From NCBI GenBank assembly GCA_026419785.1, contig JAODTK010005904.1, forward strand, positions 79,829 through 143,828: a stretch of DNA of 64,000 nucleotides. Reading direction: 5' to 3'. Below are positions 13,101-22,833 of the stretch, one piece after another (the stretch's first letter is position 1; the number at the start of each line of letters is the position of its first letter). The stretch comes from Sclerodactyla briareus. Taxonomy: Eukaryota; Echinodermata; Holothuroidea; Dendrochirotida; Sclerodactylidae. A program made the translations under genes and the position numbers. The notes below the pieces were generated by a model that saw only the letters and a program-made list of their open reading frames with translations, was not told where the DNA came from and did not search any database.

Positions 13101-16100
13101 GAAAAAAGTTTTCCCAACATTATCTACTGTATGCCATCACCCAGCAAATGAATTCCTTTGCCATGCTTGAAAGAGTTGATAGATCCCTATTCGCAAATGA
13201 GATGCCTTGTTGTAATGAAGCCAATAGAATTGCACGAAATGGGCACTTGGATTACTGTGTGTACTTTTTTTTTCCTGCTGGTATGAGCCAATACTTCAAC
13301 CATAGGTGCAGAAACATCAGCACGTTTACCTTTGATTGAGTGGTAATTGTGCTATCGTCACAGTGAAGGCTACTACACCATTGTAGTTGGGCGTGGTCCT
13401 GTGTTATCTGTCACACCAAACTTGATCTCAAGCAAGTCGTTTGACATAAGTTGACCGTTGAGGACATCTGATCAAATATCACACAGGCAGTATAATATAT
13501 ACCGGGAAGCAAACCTAGGGTGCAACACTTTCAGAAAGTTGCAAAAGAACGTGGAGGGGGGGGGGGGAAGGTCAGAACAGTGGAGGGCTATAATTTGTGT
13601 GAGCAAAAGATACTTGCTCTCGAGGCCCTCACAGATGTTTAGGGCCACGACCACCCCCTCCTATGATCCTGCAACCAGTGGTTGCAACTTGCAACCCATT
13701 CCAGGTGCATGACCCATTCACAGCTCATCATTGAGGTATGGATTATTACTTCTTCTTTTTTAGCTATTGGTATCCCTGCCTATGAATTGTAGTGATGTAA
13801 CCTTGGATTCTGCAGTGGCAAAAGGTTTGATATGCTGCTGACAGGTATCCCAATACTGTGTTCAGTATAGTTAAAGGCCAATGGTCATATACCAGATTTC
13901 TTTCAAGCACATGTGAAAAGAGGTCATGTAAAAAACCCACAGCCAAAATTGGAGGTTCTAGCTAGCATGTTGCCTTGTTGAGTATTTTCATTTTACTTTT
14001 GAGAAATTTCGAAGTATCTTTACATCACCAATGACAATTTAGAGGCTGCCAATAGACTCCACACAGTAACTGCTACTTTTTTTGCCAGCAGATTAACAGA
14101 AATAACAGAGTACCGTACAACAAAATAGATATTCACTTAGAAATGAACAAGATCAATCTTTAATATTTTATGAACGATTTTGTTCTAAAGTTTTCAAAAG
14201 TGCATGTTTACATTAACTTTGTATTACAGGGATCCTGTGATTCCACCCGTGATGTCACAAGGCAAATTTCATGATACCTGATTGGACCACTCACTCGAAT
14301 TGGCTGAAATTTGGTATGGAGGTTTGGCTGCCATAATATAGAAAGTACGCTAGATGTCCAGTCATATTACATGACCATTGGTCTTGAACCTGTCAGTTAT
14401 TTTCCTTGTCTCCATATTGTGCAGGATCGCAAGACAGGAAATGTCTCGGCCACCTTCACTCTGGAGGATAACGAAGAAACAAGGAAACTGTGGAATCATT
14501 CGTGAGTATGGTTCATAGGTATTTAATGAAGACGCGGGGTGTGGGTTTGAGCACACTTGATGTGCCTAGTTGGGAAGGACATTGTCCCAGATGGTATTGT
14601 GTATAATGTTGCCTGAAGATTTTACGATACTACAATACACAGGCCTACACGTGAGCGTTGTATGTAGTTACTAGATAGATTCTCAGTTCGAGAGGTCTTG
14701 GGTTCCAGTTCATCCCAGTACCAATTTTCCCTGTGGCTGGAATGATCGAATTGAATTTAATTTAAAGCACATTGTACAACTTTGGAGTTGCGAGCCCCCT
14801 ATTGTATTCTCGCAGTGGGTCTCAAGCACATCAAAAGGTCTCACTGTGGGCATAATAAACCACTCCACTTGTAGCTGTCTGAGGATGAAGGGAATAGTCA
14901 CCAGAACTGGTCCGAAGTTCGACACTGAAAACAGTACTAGTGTAAATGTAGTGGCAATGGTGTGTGCTTTTCCAGATCAGAATATCTGGCCATGCATCTG
15001 TCTAAAAAGGACTGGGTGCAAAACCAGATGAAAGACACATATTGTGCATTGGTACTCTTTGTGATATTGCACTGTATGAATATTACACAGACTTATTATT
15101 ATAAGATTATTATATTGGGCAGAAGAGTGGCAGAGTGGTATCTGTGATGCCTTTGCTAAGCAAACATTTCCGAGTTCCAGCATATTTACCGCCACTGGGC
15201 AGCATTTTTCCCCAGGTGGCCGTACTTGTAGTAGTCTTGTCCTTCGGCCATGATCAGTCACGATGGAGATGGATTTCCTGCTCTTTCAGGTTCCGAGTTC
15301 GAATCCTGGAGTTCACTGATTGTTCTTCCAGATGGGGATGCAATGGCATTCCCCTGATCATTTGGGATTGGTCCCCCCCTGCCTCAATATTATCTGAGCA
15401 CTAGTTAAGAAGTGAAAATGAATTATCGCTGGTGTTCATCCTCGGTCAATACAGCCAGGGTTCCTTGAATGGCCCTAATTGGTTTCCTGAATCAGTAGAA
15501 TTTAAATCAAATCTCAACATACATTTGGTCATGTTATGATCTTAATAAAAATAATGAGACTTGGTAGCGCGCCTAATGCAAACAACCTCTAGGTGCTTTA
15601 CAGACCTAAAAGGAACGCAGAGCAGAGAAAAAAACAGAAAAGAATAAGCAGACGACGAAAAACAGGGAGAGAAACACACAACAAGACCTAACAGGAGAAT
15701 CAGTCAGACAGAAAGTGCTGAGTGAAAAGAAAGGTTTTAAGACAAGGCTTGAAAGTAGCTACAGTCGGACCCAGACGGACAGAGTCAGGAAGGTTATTCC
15801 ACAAGTGCGGAGCAGCAGAGGCGAATGAATGGTCCCCGTAACCTGGTGGATTCCAACTATGTCCTTAACTGTTGACTTGGAAGATTACTTGGTATCTGAT
15901 TATTGTTGTTAGTTGTGCTCCATATTGGCAAAATGTTTTGTTGTGGTTTTGAACTTGAGTGCTCAACTTCATAGAGACATTGTAGCACACAGCATTGAAT
16001 AGCCATGCAAGCAAGGGACTTCCAAAAACCTGTTGATTCTTTCCGTCTAGGTTTGCAACTCTTCGCTTTGTAAGAATTAGAATTCAGTCCAGGGTCTACC

Positions 16101-19100
16101 CTACATGTAGAGTGCATGTATCAACTTTGGACACTTTCCTCAAGATCCTGACCTGTTGAGTATCCTTTCATTTCAGATTCAAGCTTACCTACACAGTGAC
16201 ACTGAAGAAAAAATCCCTCTTACTGGAGTTCACTCGTCGCTAATAAAGTGGGTTGATTATCTGTAGCTTCTTTTGTATCCATTTGGATGTCTGTATCAAT
16301 CCAAATAAGTGACTTTTATTCTCTCGTTAAAAAAAATTTTTCAGCATGGTCAACTTGCATTGATATTACTGCAATTTTGTCTATGTGATCATTTCAGAGC
16401 CCTTTTTAAGATTTTCAATTCATATATATTATTTCAAGGTTTTTTTTCTCCTACATCACTTTGGAGCGCTCCTTCACGAAGTATTCAGTCAGTTTTTTTT
16501 ATTTGGTCCCTTTCAGGTCAGGATCCATTTGACTTCACCTGCCTGCTGCACCCTACTTCAGTGGATGACATTACACAGACCTCAGTGGTGGGCCTCCAGG
16601 GAACAAAGTATGATGATAAGGTATTGTCATTAATAGAGTTAAAATAGGCTAGAAGAATAGGCAACAGTGCTTTGCTGCAGCGGTTCACTCTATTGACGGA
16701 TCCACATTACTGGTTCGACAGCAGTTCATCTGTGTTGATGAATCACGCCGGCAAAGTCCCACTTTTGGATTGGCGTGGATAATTCCTGCTCAAGTGACCG
16801 CCAATTCACGTCGCCGTCGAAGCAACATGAGTGATAATTTTACCATGAAACCACTCTTCTGCCTGTGGATGAGTCCGCGTTGAGAGCAATCGATGGTTGT
16901 TCTACTGGGTTTCAGCCCTGGAACTCCACCATAAAATAGTACTATGCCACTCTTCGGCTATGCTAGTCTCTGGCCTGGATACCTAAGCTAACTTGTCATC
17001 TGCAGGCAGGTGAACCACTTCATCTAATAATAATAGGGTGTCCCCCAAAAATCTGGTGTATTTTACATCAGATGACCTCAAAATATCCTCTGCTTTTGTT
17101 GAGATCAAATGTACTCTATGTCCACTAAGTTCCATTAAAATCATACAAAAGGTTTGGAAAATCCCATTTATCATGACATGCCTTTTTGTCCAATTGGAGG
17201 TTAGTCACATCCACCAGTTCCTGTTGAAATCTGACAACCTTCAAGCAGAGGCATGTGGCCTGCAAACGGAGCAGAGATGGAAACATGATACCCTTGAACG
17301 GGATGGGATGTATAACTAACTGCATAATACCAGGAATCTTCAGAAGTCGAGAGCTCATAGTCTATATGTGATTTTTCAAGCTTCTTCCAATTTGAATTAA
17401 ACTTGGCAAATGTATCAAGGTGATTGAAATGCTTTTCATGGGTTTGGCCGGGGTAGCAACAATAGCAATGCCACCTAGCACAAGCTACCTGGGTATAGTT
17501 AAGAGTCTACTGCTGCATCGCATTATGACCCCATTTTAACCCGCGGGTCCAATAACGAAATTGAGTTTCTGCTTTCCAAACTCATTCATGAGGCCTCGTC
17601 ACAGCGTCTACATCCTCCATGACCTGGGAATTATTTTTCCTCATGAGTTATTTTTGAAGAATATAATTGACATTTTCCATGCCCAACTCAATTACACCAT
17701 TAATCTGCGTCAGTCACTGTACTTTCTTCTCTGCATTCACGATTTGCATATTAACCTATAACCTGATTGCACTGGTATCTTGGCCTATATGTACGCACTT
17801 TATCTACCAATCATATGCAAGCATTGCTTCATTAAAACTAGTGCACATGGAAGATGCGTGGTCATTTATCCTTCTCGCTTGAGGTGACTGGTTGCCATTG
17901 AGAAGACATGTTATTTTTATATTTTTTCCCTTATTTAGTTCTGATTATATTGGGCAATGCTTCGAGAACATTTTGTTAGACTTATTTATCTATGTATTCT
18001 CCACGCCAGTATTAACCTAACAGTCACAGAGTCAACTTGTCAGAATAATGCACCCAATCATTGGATAGGAGTTACATTTTTGGGAGGCAATCACTACATG
18101 AATGATTTTTTGTTGAAATGGTCTGAACTATTGTTCATACATTTCTAAGAATGAGGAGCTTGGGAGATGCGTGTCAAAGCGGCAAACACCACTTTACCCA
18201 ACCCCAATCGTATTAATTTGGTGGGGTAATAGCAGTATCCATATTTACCGAACAAGTTGCACCATCTGACCATAGCAGGACCACACAGGGTGTTGAAAGC
18301 ATGACCGCTGATTTCATAAAACCTGAAGTAGTGCAGTGCACACAGGGCGGTCGGTGAGTCATCCAGTGTATGAATACTGGAACTATATAAATCTATCAAT
18401 GAATGTCACATGATTGGACACTTTGTAAAATGAAGCAAATTACAGTGGGGAATTATAAGCCTCCCAAAATCACCAATGCCAAGAATCACACCGCCAGTTC
18501 ATACGCACTGGCATGTTATATCATGAGGCCAGACAATTAGGACTAGGGTGGCGATAACAGCATTATGTGTGAGTGCATGCTGGGTTCACTTTGAGATCCC
18601 CTGGTAGTCACAACATGCCTCTGAAGTTTGCTGGCCGAGCCAGCGAGGGAAATAGTGTCAAGGTGATTTGCTGCGTAGCCTTCCTGAAGATCACGAGGCC
18701 TTCAACACCATCTGCAGCCAGGCTCCTTGACGCCTCTGTTTATCTACGTCCTCATACATGTAGTATACCATCCTCTCTGTGTTCGTGACTGACGGCGGCG
18801 GTCTGGTATTACGGTATAGTCTTTAACGTCTCCATGTGGCTCCAGGGTTTGAGTGAGATGCAGGGGGTGTTGTTTATCGCTCCTGCGTCGTTCAACGACT
18901 GCGTGGACTCGGTGATTAACAAGGTTATAGGACACATTGGTGTATATGGGGTGTATGTGGCCTGATTACCCAGTCTGGACGTCACAGATGATGCCGCCAC
19001 TCTCGAGCCCTATCAGTGGATGCCCTAGTTAGCTGTTTGTTCTAATACTGAGCAGAGTGGCTAGTTCACTCCCCTTCTGTCGGTTGATCAACTCAATCAA

Positions 19101-22100
19101 TAAGAAAGTTCTTTCCTATTCATCTTATAATATGGTAGCAAAGACCACACAGGCACATAATAAGACATGCATCACATAAACTAGGGACTGAATGAATATC
19201 TGATTCATGTTGTTTTTGCATCGTGAATTGCGTTGTCCATGTTCCCCTGTGTTCAGGCCACTGGCCAATTTCAGCAATTCTGAATACAACAAATGTAATG
19301 ACTTTTGTTGAGAATCAACAATAGCTTTCGCAGGATAACTTAACAAACGGGTACCCATATGATTTGCCCACTAGATGACACTATGTAGCATATTCTGGTC
19401 TGTTACCCAGTGACTGCCCCTTGGCTTGTATCCAAGGGCACAACCACTTGTTAGAAGGGGAGGGAGGAGGCTCTACAAAAATAAAGAGTAATGGGTTCGT
19501 TTGAGCAACGAACATGTGTGCAGACTCTCATGGCAGACCCTAAGGTTAGAGCAGTCCAAAACCTTCCCCCCCCCTTCTCCCCCCCCCCCCCCCCCACCAC
19601 CATGGCTGCACCTTGCTTGTATTCAAGACAATGCAGTGAGTTTGTCCATGTAGTGGTTAGTTGTATGTTTCGCAGTGCTCAGAGATATTTCTCCAATTGT
19701 AGTAATCAGGCACATATGCTCTCGACTATCACTGAGAGGAGGAGGGGGGGGGCCTGCCTAGCCTTGCCGGCAGCGGCTGTGCTAGAGGGTCTCGTAGTCC
19801 CCAATTATTGCCTGGGTAGTGGGAGAAGTTGAGATCACATGCCCGCAGAGTATGGCAAATTAAAGGTTTCTTTTGCTATCGTAATGAAATAAAAAATGTT
19901 GCAAGAATGTCATGTTTTGAATTTTCCAGTATAAGTAACCCTGTAAACTATTTTGCCATTCCCAGGTGGCGGGAGAGAAGGACTGCATGATTGAAGGAAG
20001 AAAACGAGGGAGGAAGTCACAATACAGGAGAAACAGACAGGTAATGTCTAATTAGCGGAAGTGAGCCCCATGTGTAAACGTGTCATTCTGCTACCGTAAT
20101 AGATGGTACCTTGTTGTCCCGCCTGAATGAAATTCAGGAGGAGACTTGCGTGTGTGTGTGTGCATGTTATGTGTTGTGCCGTGTCACACTTTCTCGTTAG
20201 CAGGATGTAGCTTTCGAACGGTAAGTGCAATTGCTACAAAATTTTCAGGGTAGAATCGGGGTTGGGGTGAACATGATCTGATTAGATTTCGGGCCCAAAT
20301 GTCACTAATTAAATAAGGTAATTAGCCTATTTTATGTAATTTATCGAGTAGGCTCGTTAGCGAGATTACAGATGAACCGTAGGTGCTATGGTGACATGTT
20401 ATTCGGGCGACATGGTTGCGGGATATAAGGTAGATGAACTGATTAGATTTTCAGCGTAGAATGTGGTAATTGAGTCGTCTCATTTGCATTAATTTATGCA
20501 ATTAAAAAGTTTGTCAGATTTTCACAAACTTGGTGAATATGGTCTACCTTCAGTCCCAAAACTTTTTAACAAAGATTCAGAGTCAATGGAGGTCATTCAA
20601 CGTACCTAATTGCGTTTAAGTCATTGAAAATCTTCAAGTTGATTGGATTTTCATGAAACCTAGTGGGTATGGTTTACCTTTTTATCACTGGATGTCATTC
20701 AACGTGTCTAATTTGCATAATTTATGCATGATTTTAAACTTTGCCGGATTTTCGTGAAACTTGGTAATCGCCTTAATTTGTATAATATAGGCAATTTCCG
20801 TCACACTTCCCACCTTTCACTCCTTTAGTAGACATTGTCAAAAATCAGTCCTTTCAAATTTGAAATTGGTCACTGATTAGTAGGCTGTGTCTGTTAAATG
20901 CTAATACCGAAATCTTCAAGCGACACATGGAATACCTTTGTAATTGTTTGCATGGTGCCTAGTAGAAGTAAAAACACTGATCACGCAACCAGGCAAAGAC
21001 ACTGGAGGCGATCGCCTTGTGTTATATATATAACGTGTGCTATTGGACTGAGTCAAGCACCCTGAGGCTTATAGCCCAAGTTCCCACGCAATGAGCTTTT
21101 AGCATCAACTTGTATCATGGTACATCAAGTCATACAGAGTACAATTGTTTGTTGAGAAGCAATCCTTGGAACAAGTTGATTTCTCTTACCAATATTGCCC
21201 TTGAATTTTTCACCAGGGGCATATATGTTCTTGAAACTTCATGACTACATGAGAGCTCTTTGGACAATTAGGCTAACATCCATGATCAAATGTTGTGGTC
21301 CAAGCAGAGGCACACTTACAAGGGGTGGGTGGTTCAAACTCTCAATTTTCTCTCAATTCTGGAGTCATTTTATTGTGACCCCAGCTCAAACACCACGATC
21401 TTAATCTTGGGGTCTCCAGATCTTAGGAACCCTGCCTCCCCCCTGCTGCTAATGACAAACTCATGCATGCGCGGTCACAACAAAGGCTGCCATCCATGAG
21501 TGCTCACATCAGTGGCCGTACCGAGGGATTTTCCTCAGGAACGGGAGGGGGGGGGGGGGGGGTTGAGGTCAGGACCAAGTAAATTGCAGATAAATGCAAT
21601 TTATGGGCCCCTAAACATATGCTGTTGCAATAATTGATGCACAGAAGCTGTTTGAAAAACATCCACTGAACAATTGAAAAGTGGTGTTTCCATGTTGAAA
21701 AATTATTTGATCAGATGGATTCTCGCCCCCCCCCCCCCCTCCCCTCCTGCATATGACACTGCTCCACATAGGTAATTGATTGAAGTAAGCTCTCCTCAGT
21801 CACAATTAGGAGAAGAGTATGTGGTTTGTAAAATCTCTACTCTCTCTACATTGCTGTTCTATGTATTTATAATAAATGACAAATTAATGTGGAATACAAA
21901 CATTAATTAATTTTAAATCCTTTTTTGATTTGAAGAATCTACAAGTCAACTCCAAATGAGCTCACAGTAAAGAACACAAGGGAAGGAAAGAGCATTGTCA
22001 TCAAGAAAGAGAATTTCCCAGATGCCGGTGAGTAAACCATTTAAATGTTCACAGCAGTGTGATTTATGCGATAAGAGAAAAACTAAATATCCACAGATTG

Positions 22101-22833
22101 TAAAATTATCCTAATTGAAATCACAATACATCATAGTATCAGTGTATCCCCATTGAAGTAAACAAAGTTGGGATTAACTTAGCCAGCAGCCTGAACCCAA
22201 GTACAGCCTATGCTGAGATGAAATCAACTTAAAACCCCCTGATTGTCAGAGGGCATGCCTGGTTCATTTCAGTGATTCTGTGGATACCACGTTTACTAAA
22301 CATACATCTTCCACATTGTACTGTTATTGCTAAAGGTAATAGGTGAACTACTGTGCCATTGGTAGTGACATAGGTAGTATTCGGTGCATTTTCGACTGCT
22401 TCTGATGACATAAAATTACTTCAGTATCGAAACTGTATGTCATCAACATTCAGAAACTTTATGCAAAAGTAGTTTGACCTCCCCCCTAGGACCGAATGGC
22501 AATTGAGTGAAGTAGAGCCCTGTAAGGTTGAAATACTCAGAAGATAGCAAGTTATATACCATCTTCTACTAAGCATAAAACAGTGAAATTCGAGGGATTA
22601 TCGGTCGAGTCATTCGGAGCCAATACAGGTGAGAACACTTTATATAAAAGGGCTCTTTTCTCCTTGTTTCAGTGGTCTGGAATCCCTGGATAGACAAGGC
22701 GAAGGCTATGTCTGACTTTGGCGATGAGGAGTACCTGGTGATGGTCTGCGTAGAGGCGGGCCACGTGGCCCAACCATTCCACCTCGACCCTACAGAGTCT
22801 TTCCATGCTTCACAGGAGATTACTCTCGTGTGA
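1120..22833 (+). CDS. Glucose-6-phosphate 1-epimerase (aldose 1-epimerase family), split gene, 5' end not recognised
   Basis: The product would interconvert the alpha and beta anomers of glucose-6-phosphate (D-hexose-6-phosphate mutarotase) in the cytosol. I read eight exons: 1120-1177, 9107-9189, 14425-14501, 16177-16247, 16517-16620, 19966-20040, 21936-22027 and 22673-22833. Nearly all have canonical AG/GT borders and mostly compatible phases. In order they give KDAVFDNKAIRG, NFGPWSEGRPQHGFARTSLW, a stretch ending KLWNHS, FKLTYTVTL, QDPFDFTCLLH, VTIQE, IYKSTPNEL, and VVWNPWIDKAKAMSDFGDEE followed by VCVEAGHV. These are the family's signature blocks: the QHGFAR substrate histidine, the FxxxLH catalytic histidine block, VVWNPW, and the CVE catalytic glutamate. 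The stop is TGA at 22831-22833. The N-terminal exon or exons are not securely seen. Exons at 1120, 16177, 16517 and 19966 contain small indels that break the frame, probably consensus errors. Splice sites and catalytic blocks look intact, so I favour a live gene over a pseudogene. Confidence 0.85.
2449..2575 (+). repeat. Left inverted terminal repeat of the DIRS-type element
   Basis: It begins aatctatctc and runs through cttaccccacgtgg to tttttgccaggctag. It aligns to the reverse complement of 8161-8262 over most of its length. Confidence 0.7.
3930..4760. repeat. GC-rich degenerate array of CGGCTCGG-AGAGCCG hairpin units
   Basis: Units built on 'ccgacccacggctcggtagagccg' repeat dozens of times with drift. 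Cggctcgg and agagccg are near-complementary, so each unit can fold on itself. All frames give low-complexity R/P/G-rich text without a recognisable domain, so I do not call a gene. Confidence 0.6.
6430..7690. repeat. GC-rich low-complexity array (ggctccgg / ttccggcctccgc words)
   Basis: Two word types dominate: ggctccgggctt in the first half, and gcggttccggcctccgcctttccg in the second. The period is irregular, roughly 14-30 bp. Long open frames across it reflect base composition, not a protein family I know. Confidence 0.55.
7990..8090. repeat. Internal complementary region of the DIRS-type element
   Basis: The first half (ccatgtggggtaagttgata, then gagatagatt) is the reverse complement of 2449-2487. 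The second half (ccaaaacagaac to atctgtgagtttat and ccccaca) is the reverse complement of 8249-8303. The junction lies near 8027. This is the arrangement used in the DIRS circular replication model. Confidence 0.65.
8161..8303 (-). repeat. Right inverted terminal repeat of the DIRS-type element
   Basis: It runs from cctagcctgg through gtgaagggcgatg and ccatgtggggtaag to cgttctgttttgg. It is inverted relative to 2449-2575, and its outermost 55 bases are repeated in reverse in the internal complementary region. Confidence 0.65.
9107..9189 (+). CDS. Epimerase exon: NFGPWSEG...QHGFAR...SGENK
   Basis: The acceptor is ctctttcag and the donor is aag|gttggt. The frame is uninterrupted and carries FGPW and PQHGFAR, the histidine- and arginine-containing substrate loop typical of hexose-phosphate mutarotases. 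It enters in phase 1 and leaves in phase 0, matching its neighbours. Confidence 0.88.
9190..14424. other. Epimerase intron, no recognisable element
   Basis: Ordinary AT-rich intron sequence. I see no further exon, RNA gene or coding repeat. It holds short poly-G and poly-C/poly-A junctions (near 12,152 and 13,556). The short open frames here lack codon structure or domains. Confidence 0.5.
14425..14501 (+). CDS. Epimerase exon: DRKTGNVSATFTLEDNEETR
   Basis: The acceptor is tattgtgcag and the donor is attc|gtgagt. The reading is clean and ends KLWNHS. This is the 'L-x-x-N-E-E-T-R-x-x-W-x-x-x-F' segment preceding the central beta-sheet. The phase-2 exit is completed by the first base of the next exon to give serine. 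Confidence 0.88.
15120..15420 (+). repeat. Possible tRNA-derived SINE fragment
   Basis: GTGGCAGAGTGGT near 15,128 resembles a polymerase III A box of a Ser/Leu-type tRNA. GTTCGAATCCTGG near 15,297 resembles a B box. The spacing is wider than in a tRNA, so this would be an interrupted or composite SINE. Confidence 0.3.
15540..15850 (+). repeat. Dispersed non-coding repeat (family A), first half
   Basis: The stretch has the order 'gcgcctaatgc...ctttacag', a purine-rich middle, then 'gaaaggttttaagacaaggcttgaaagtagctacagtcgg...ggaaggttattccacaag'. A related text lies at 40,470-40,700. This is a familiar layout of dispersed repeats in invertebrate deuterostomes. I cannot name the family. Confidence 0.35.
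16177..16247 (+). CDS. Epimerase exon: FKLTYTVTLKKKSLLLEFT, with compensating indels
   Basis: The acceptor is catttcag. The exon reads FKLTYTVTLKKKSLLLEFT and then hits stops because of one extra C near 16235. Without it the frame continues V-A-N-K-G, as in homologues. One G also seems missing at the donor (aataaag|tgggtt). The two errors cancel in length, so the exon keeps its family-typical size. Confidence 0.8.
16517..16620 (+). CDS. Epimerase exon: QDPFDFTCLLH...SVVGLQG
   Basis: The acceptor is ccctttcag and the donor is aag|gtattg. The family has L-H-T-Y-F-x-V-D-D after FxFxxxLH. Here the text reads LHPTSVDD, because one A and one GT are missing between 16553 and 16562. The net loss is one codon and the rest stays in frame. 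The histidine of LH is the expected catalytic base. Confidence 0.85.
16621..19965. other. Epimerase intron, no recognisable element
   Basis: Apart from poly-C at 19,565-19,597 and a G-run near 19,744, I see no repeat or exon here. The longer open frame at 19,491-19,832 runs across the poly-C tract and is compositional. Confidence 0.4.
19966..20040 (+). CDS. Epimerase exon: EKDCMIEGRK...EVTIQEN block
   Basis: The acceptor is attcccag and the donor is gacag|gtaatg. The exon is recognisable from EKDCMIEGRK and from VTIQE just before the donor. Homologues have E-V-T-I-x-x-x-T-D-R immediately before I-Y, and the next exon supplies the base that completes R and then IYKSTPNEL. Indels disturb both ends of this 75-bp exon. 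Confidence 0.65.
20146..20164. repeat. GT dinucleotide microsatellite
   Basis: A short run of gtgtgtgtgtgtgtgtg within an epimerase intron. Confidence 0.7.
20200..21060 (+). repeat. Dispersed repeat (family B), longest copy
   Basis: AT-rich text with ctgattagatttcgggccc, repeated 'ggattttc.tgaaactt.gt.ggtatggt.tacctt' words, and an end containing accgaaatcttcaagcgaca and ggcgatcgcc. The left part recurs inverted at 26,880-27,290. The right part recurs inverted at 42,570-42,770. Confidence 0.6.
21547..21735 (+). repeat. Poly-G/poly-C bounded MITE-like repeat, copy 2
   Basis: A long G-run, then gttgaggtc, catatgctgttgca, actgaacaattgaaaagtgg, and finally a long C-run. It shares its layout and several words with the copy at 784-1018. 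Confidence 0.5.
21936..22027 (+). CDS. Epimerase exon: IYKSTPNEL...KKENFPDA
   Basis: The acceptor is gatttgaag and the donor is gatgccg|gtgagt. The reading is uninterrupted: IYKSTPNELTVKNTREG and then IVIKKENFPDA. This matches the 'I-Y-x-x-x-P' strand and the 'I-x-K-x-x-x-P-D-x-V-V-W-N-P-W' approach of the family. Confidence 0.9.
22673..22833 (+). CDS. Epimerase last exon: VVWNPW...VCVEAGHV, stop TGA
   Basis: The acceptor is cttgtttcag. The reading is clean: WNPWIDKAKAMSDFGDEEY, then VCVEAGHVAQPFHL, ending SQEITLV and a TGA stop. CVE carries the catalytic glutamate of the aldose 1-epimerase fold. This is the best-preserved exon of the gene. Confidence 0.93.

Noticed and set aside
18573-18788. 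Possible LINE-like 'H-x-A-F-N-T-I-C' text
   Set aside because: One short weak resemblance on an otherwise featureless stretch, not enough to call an element.
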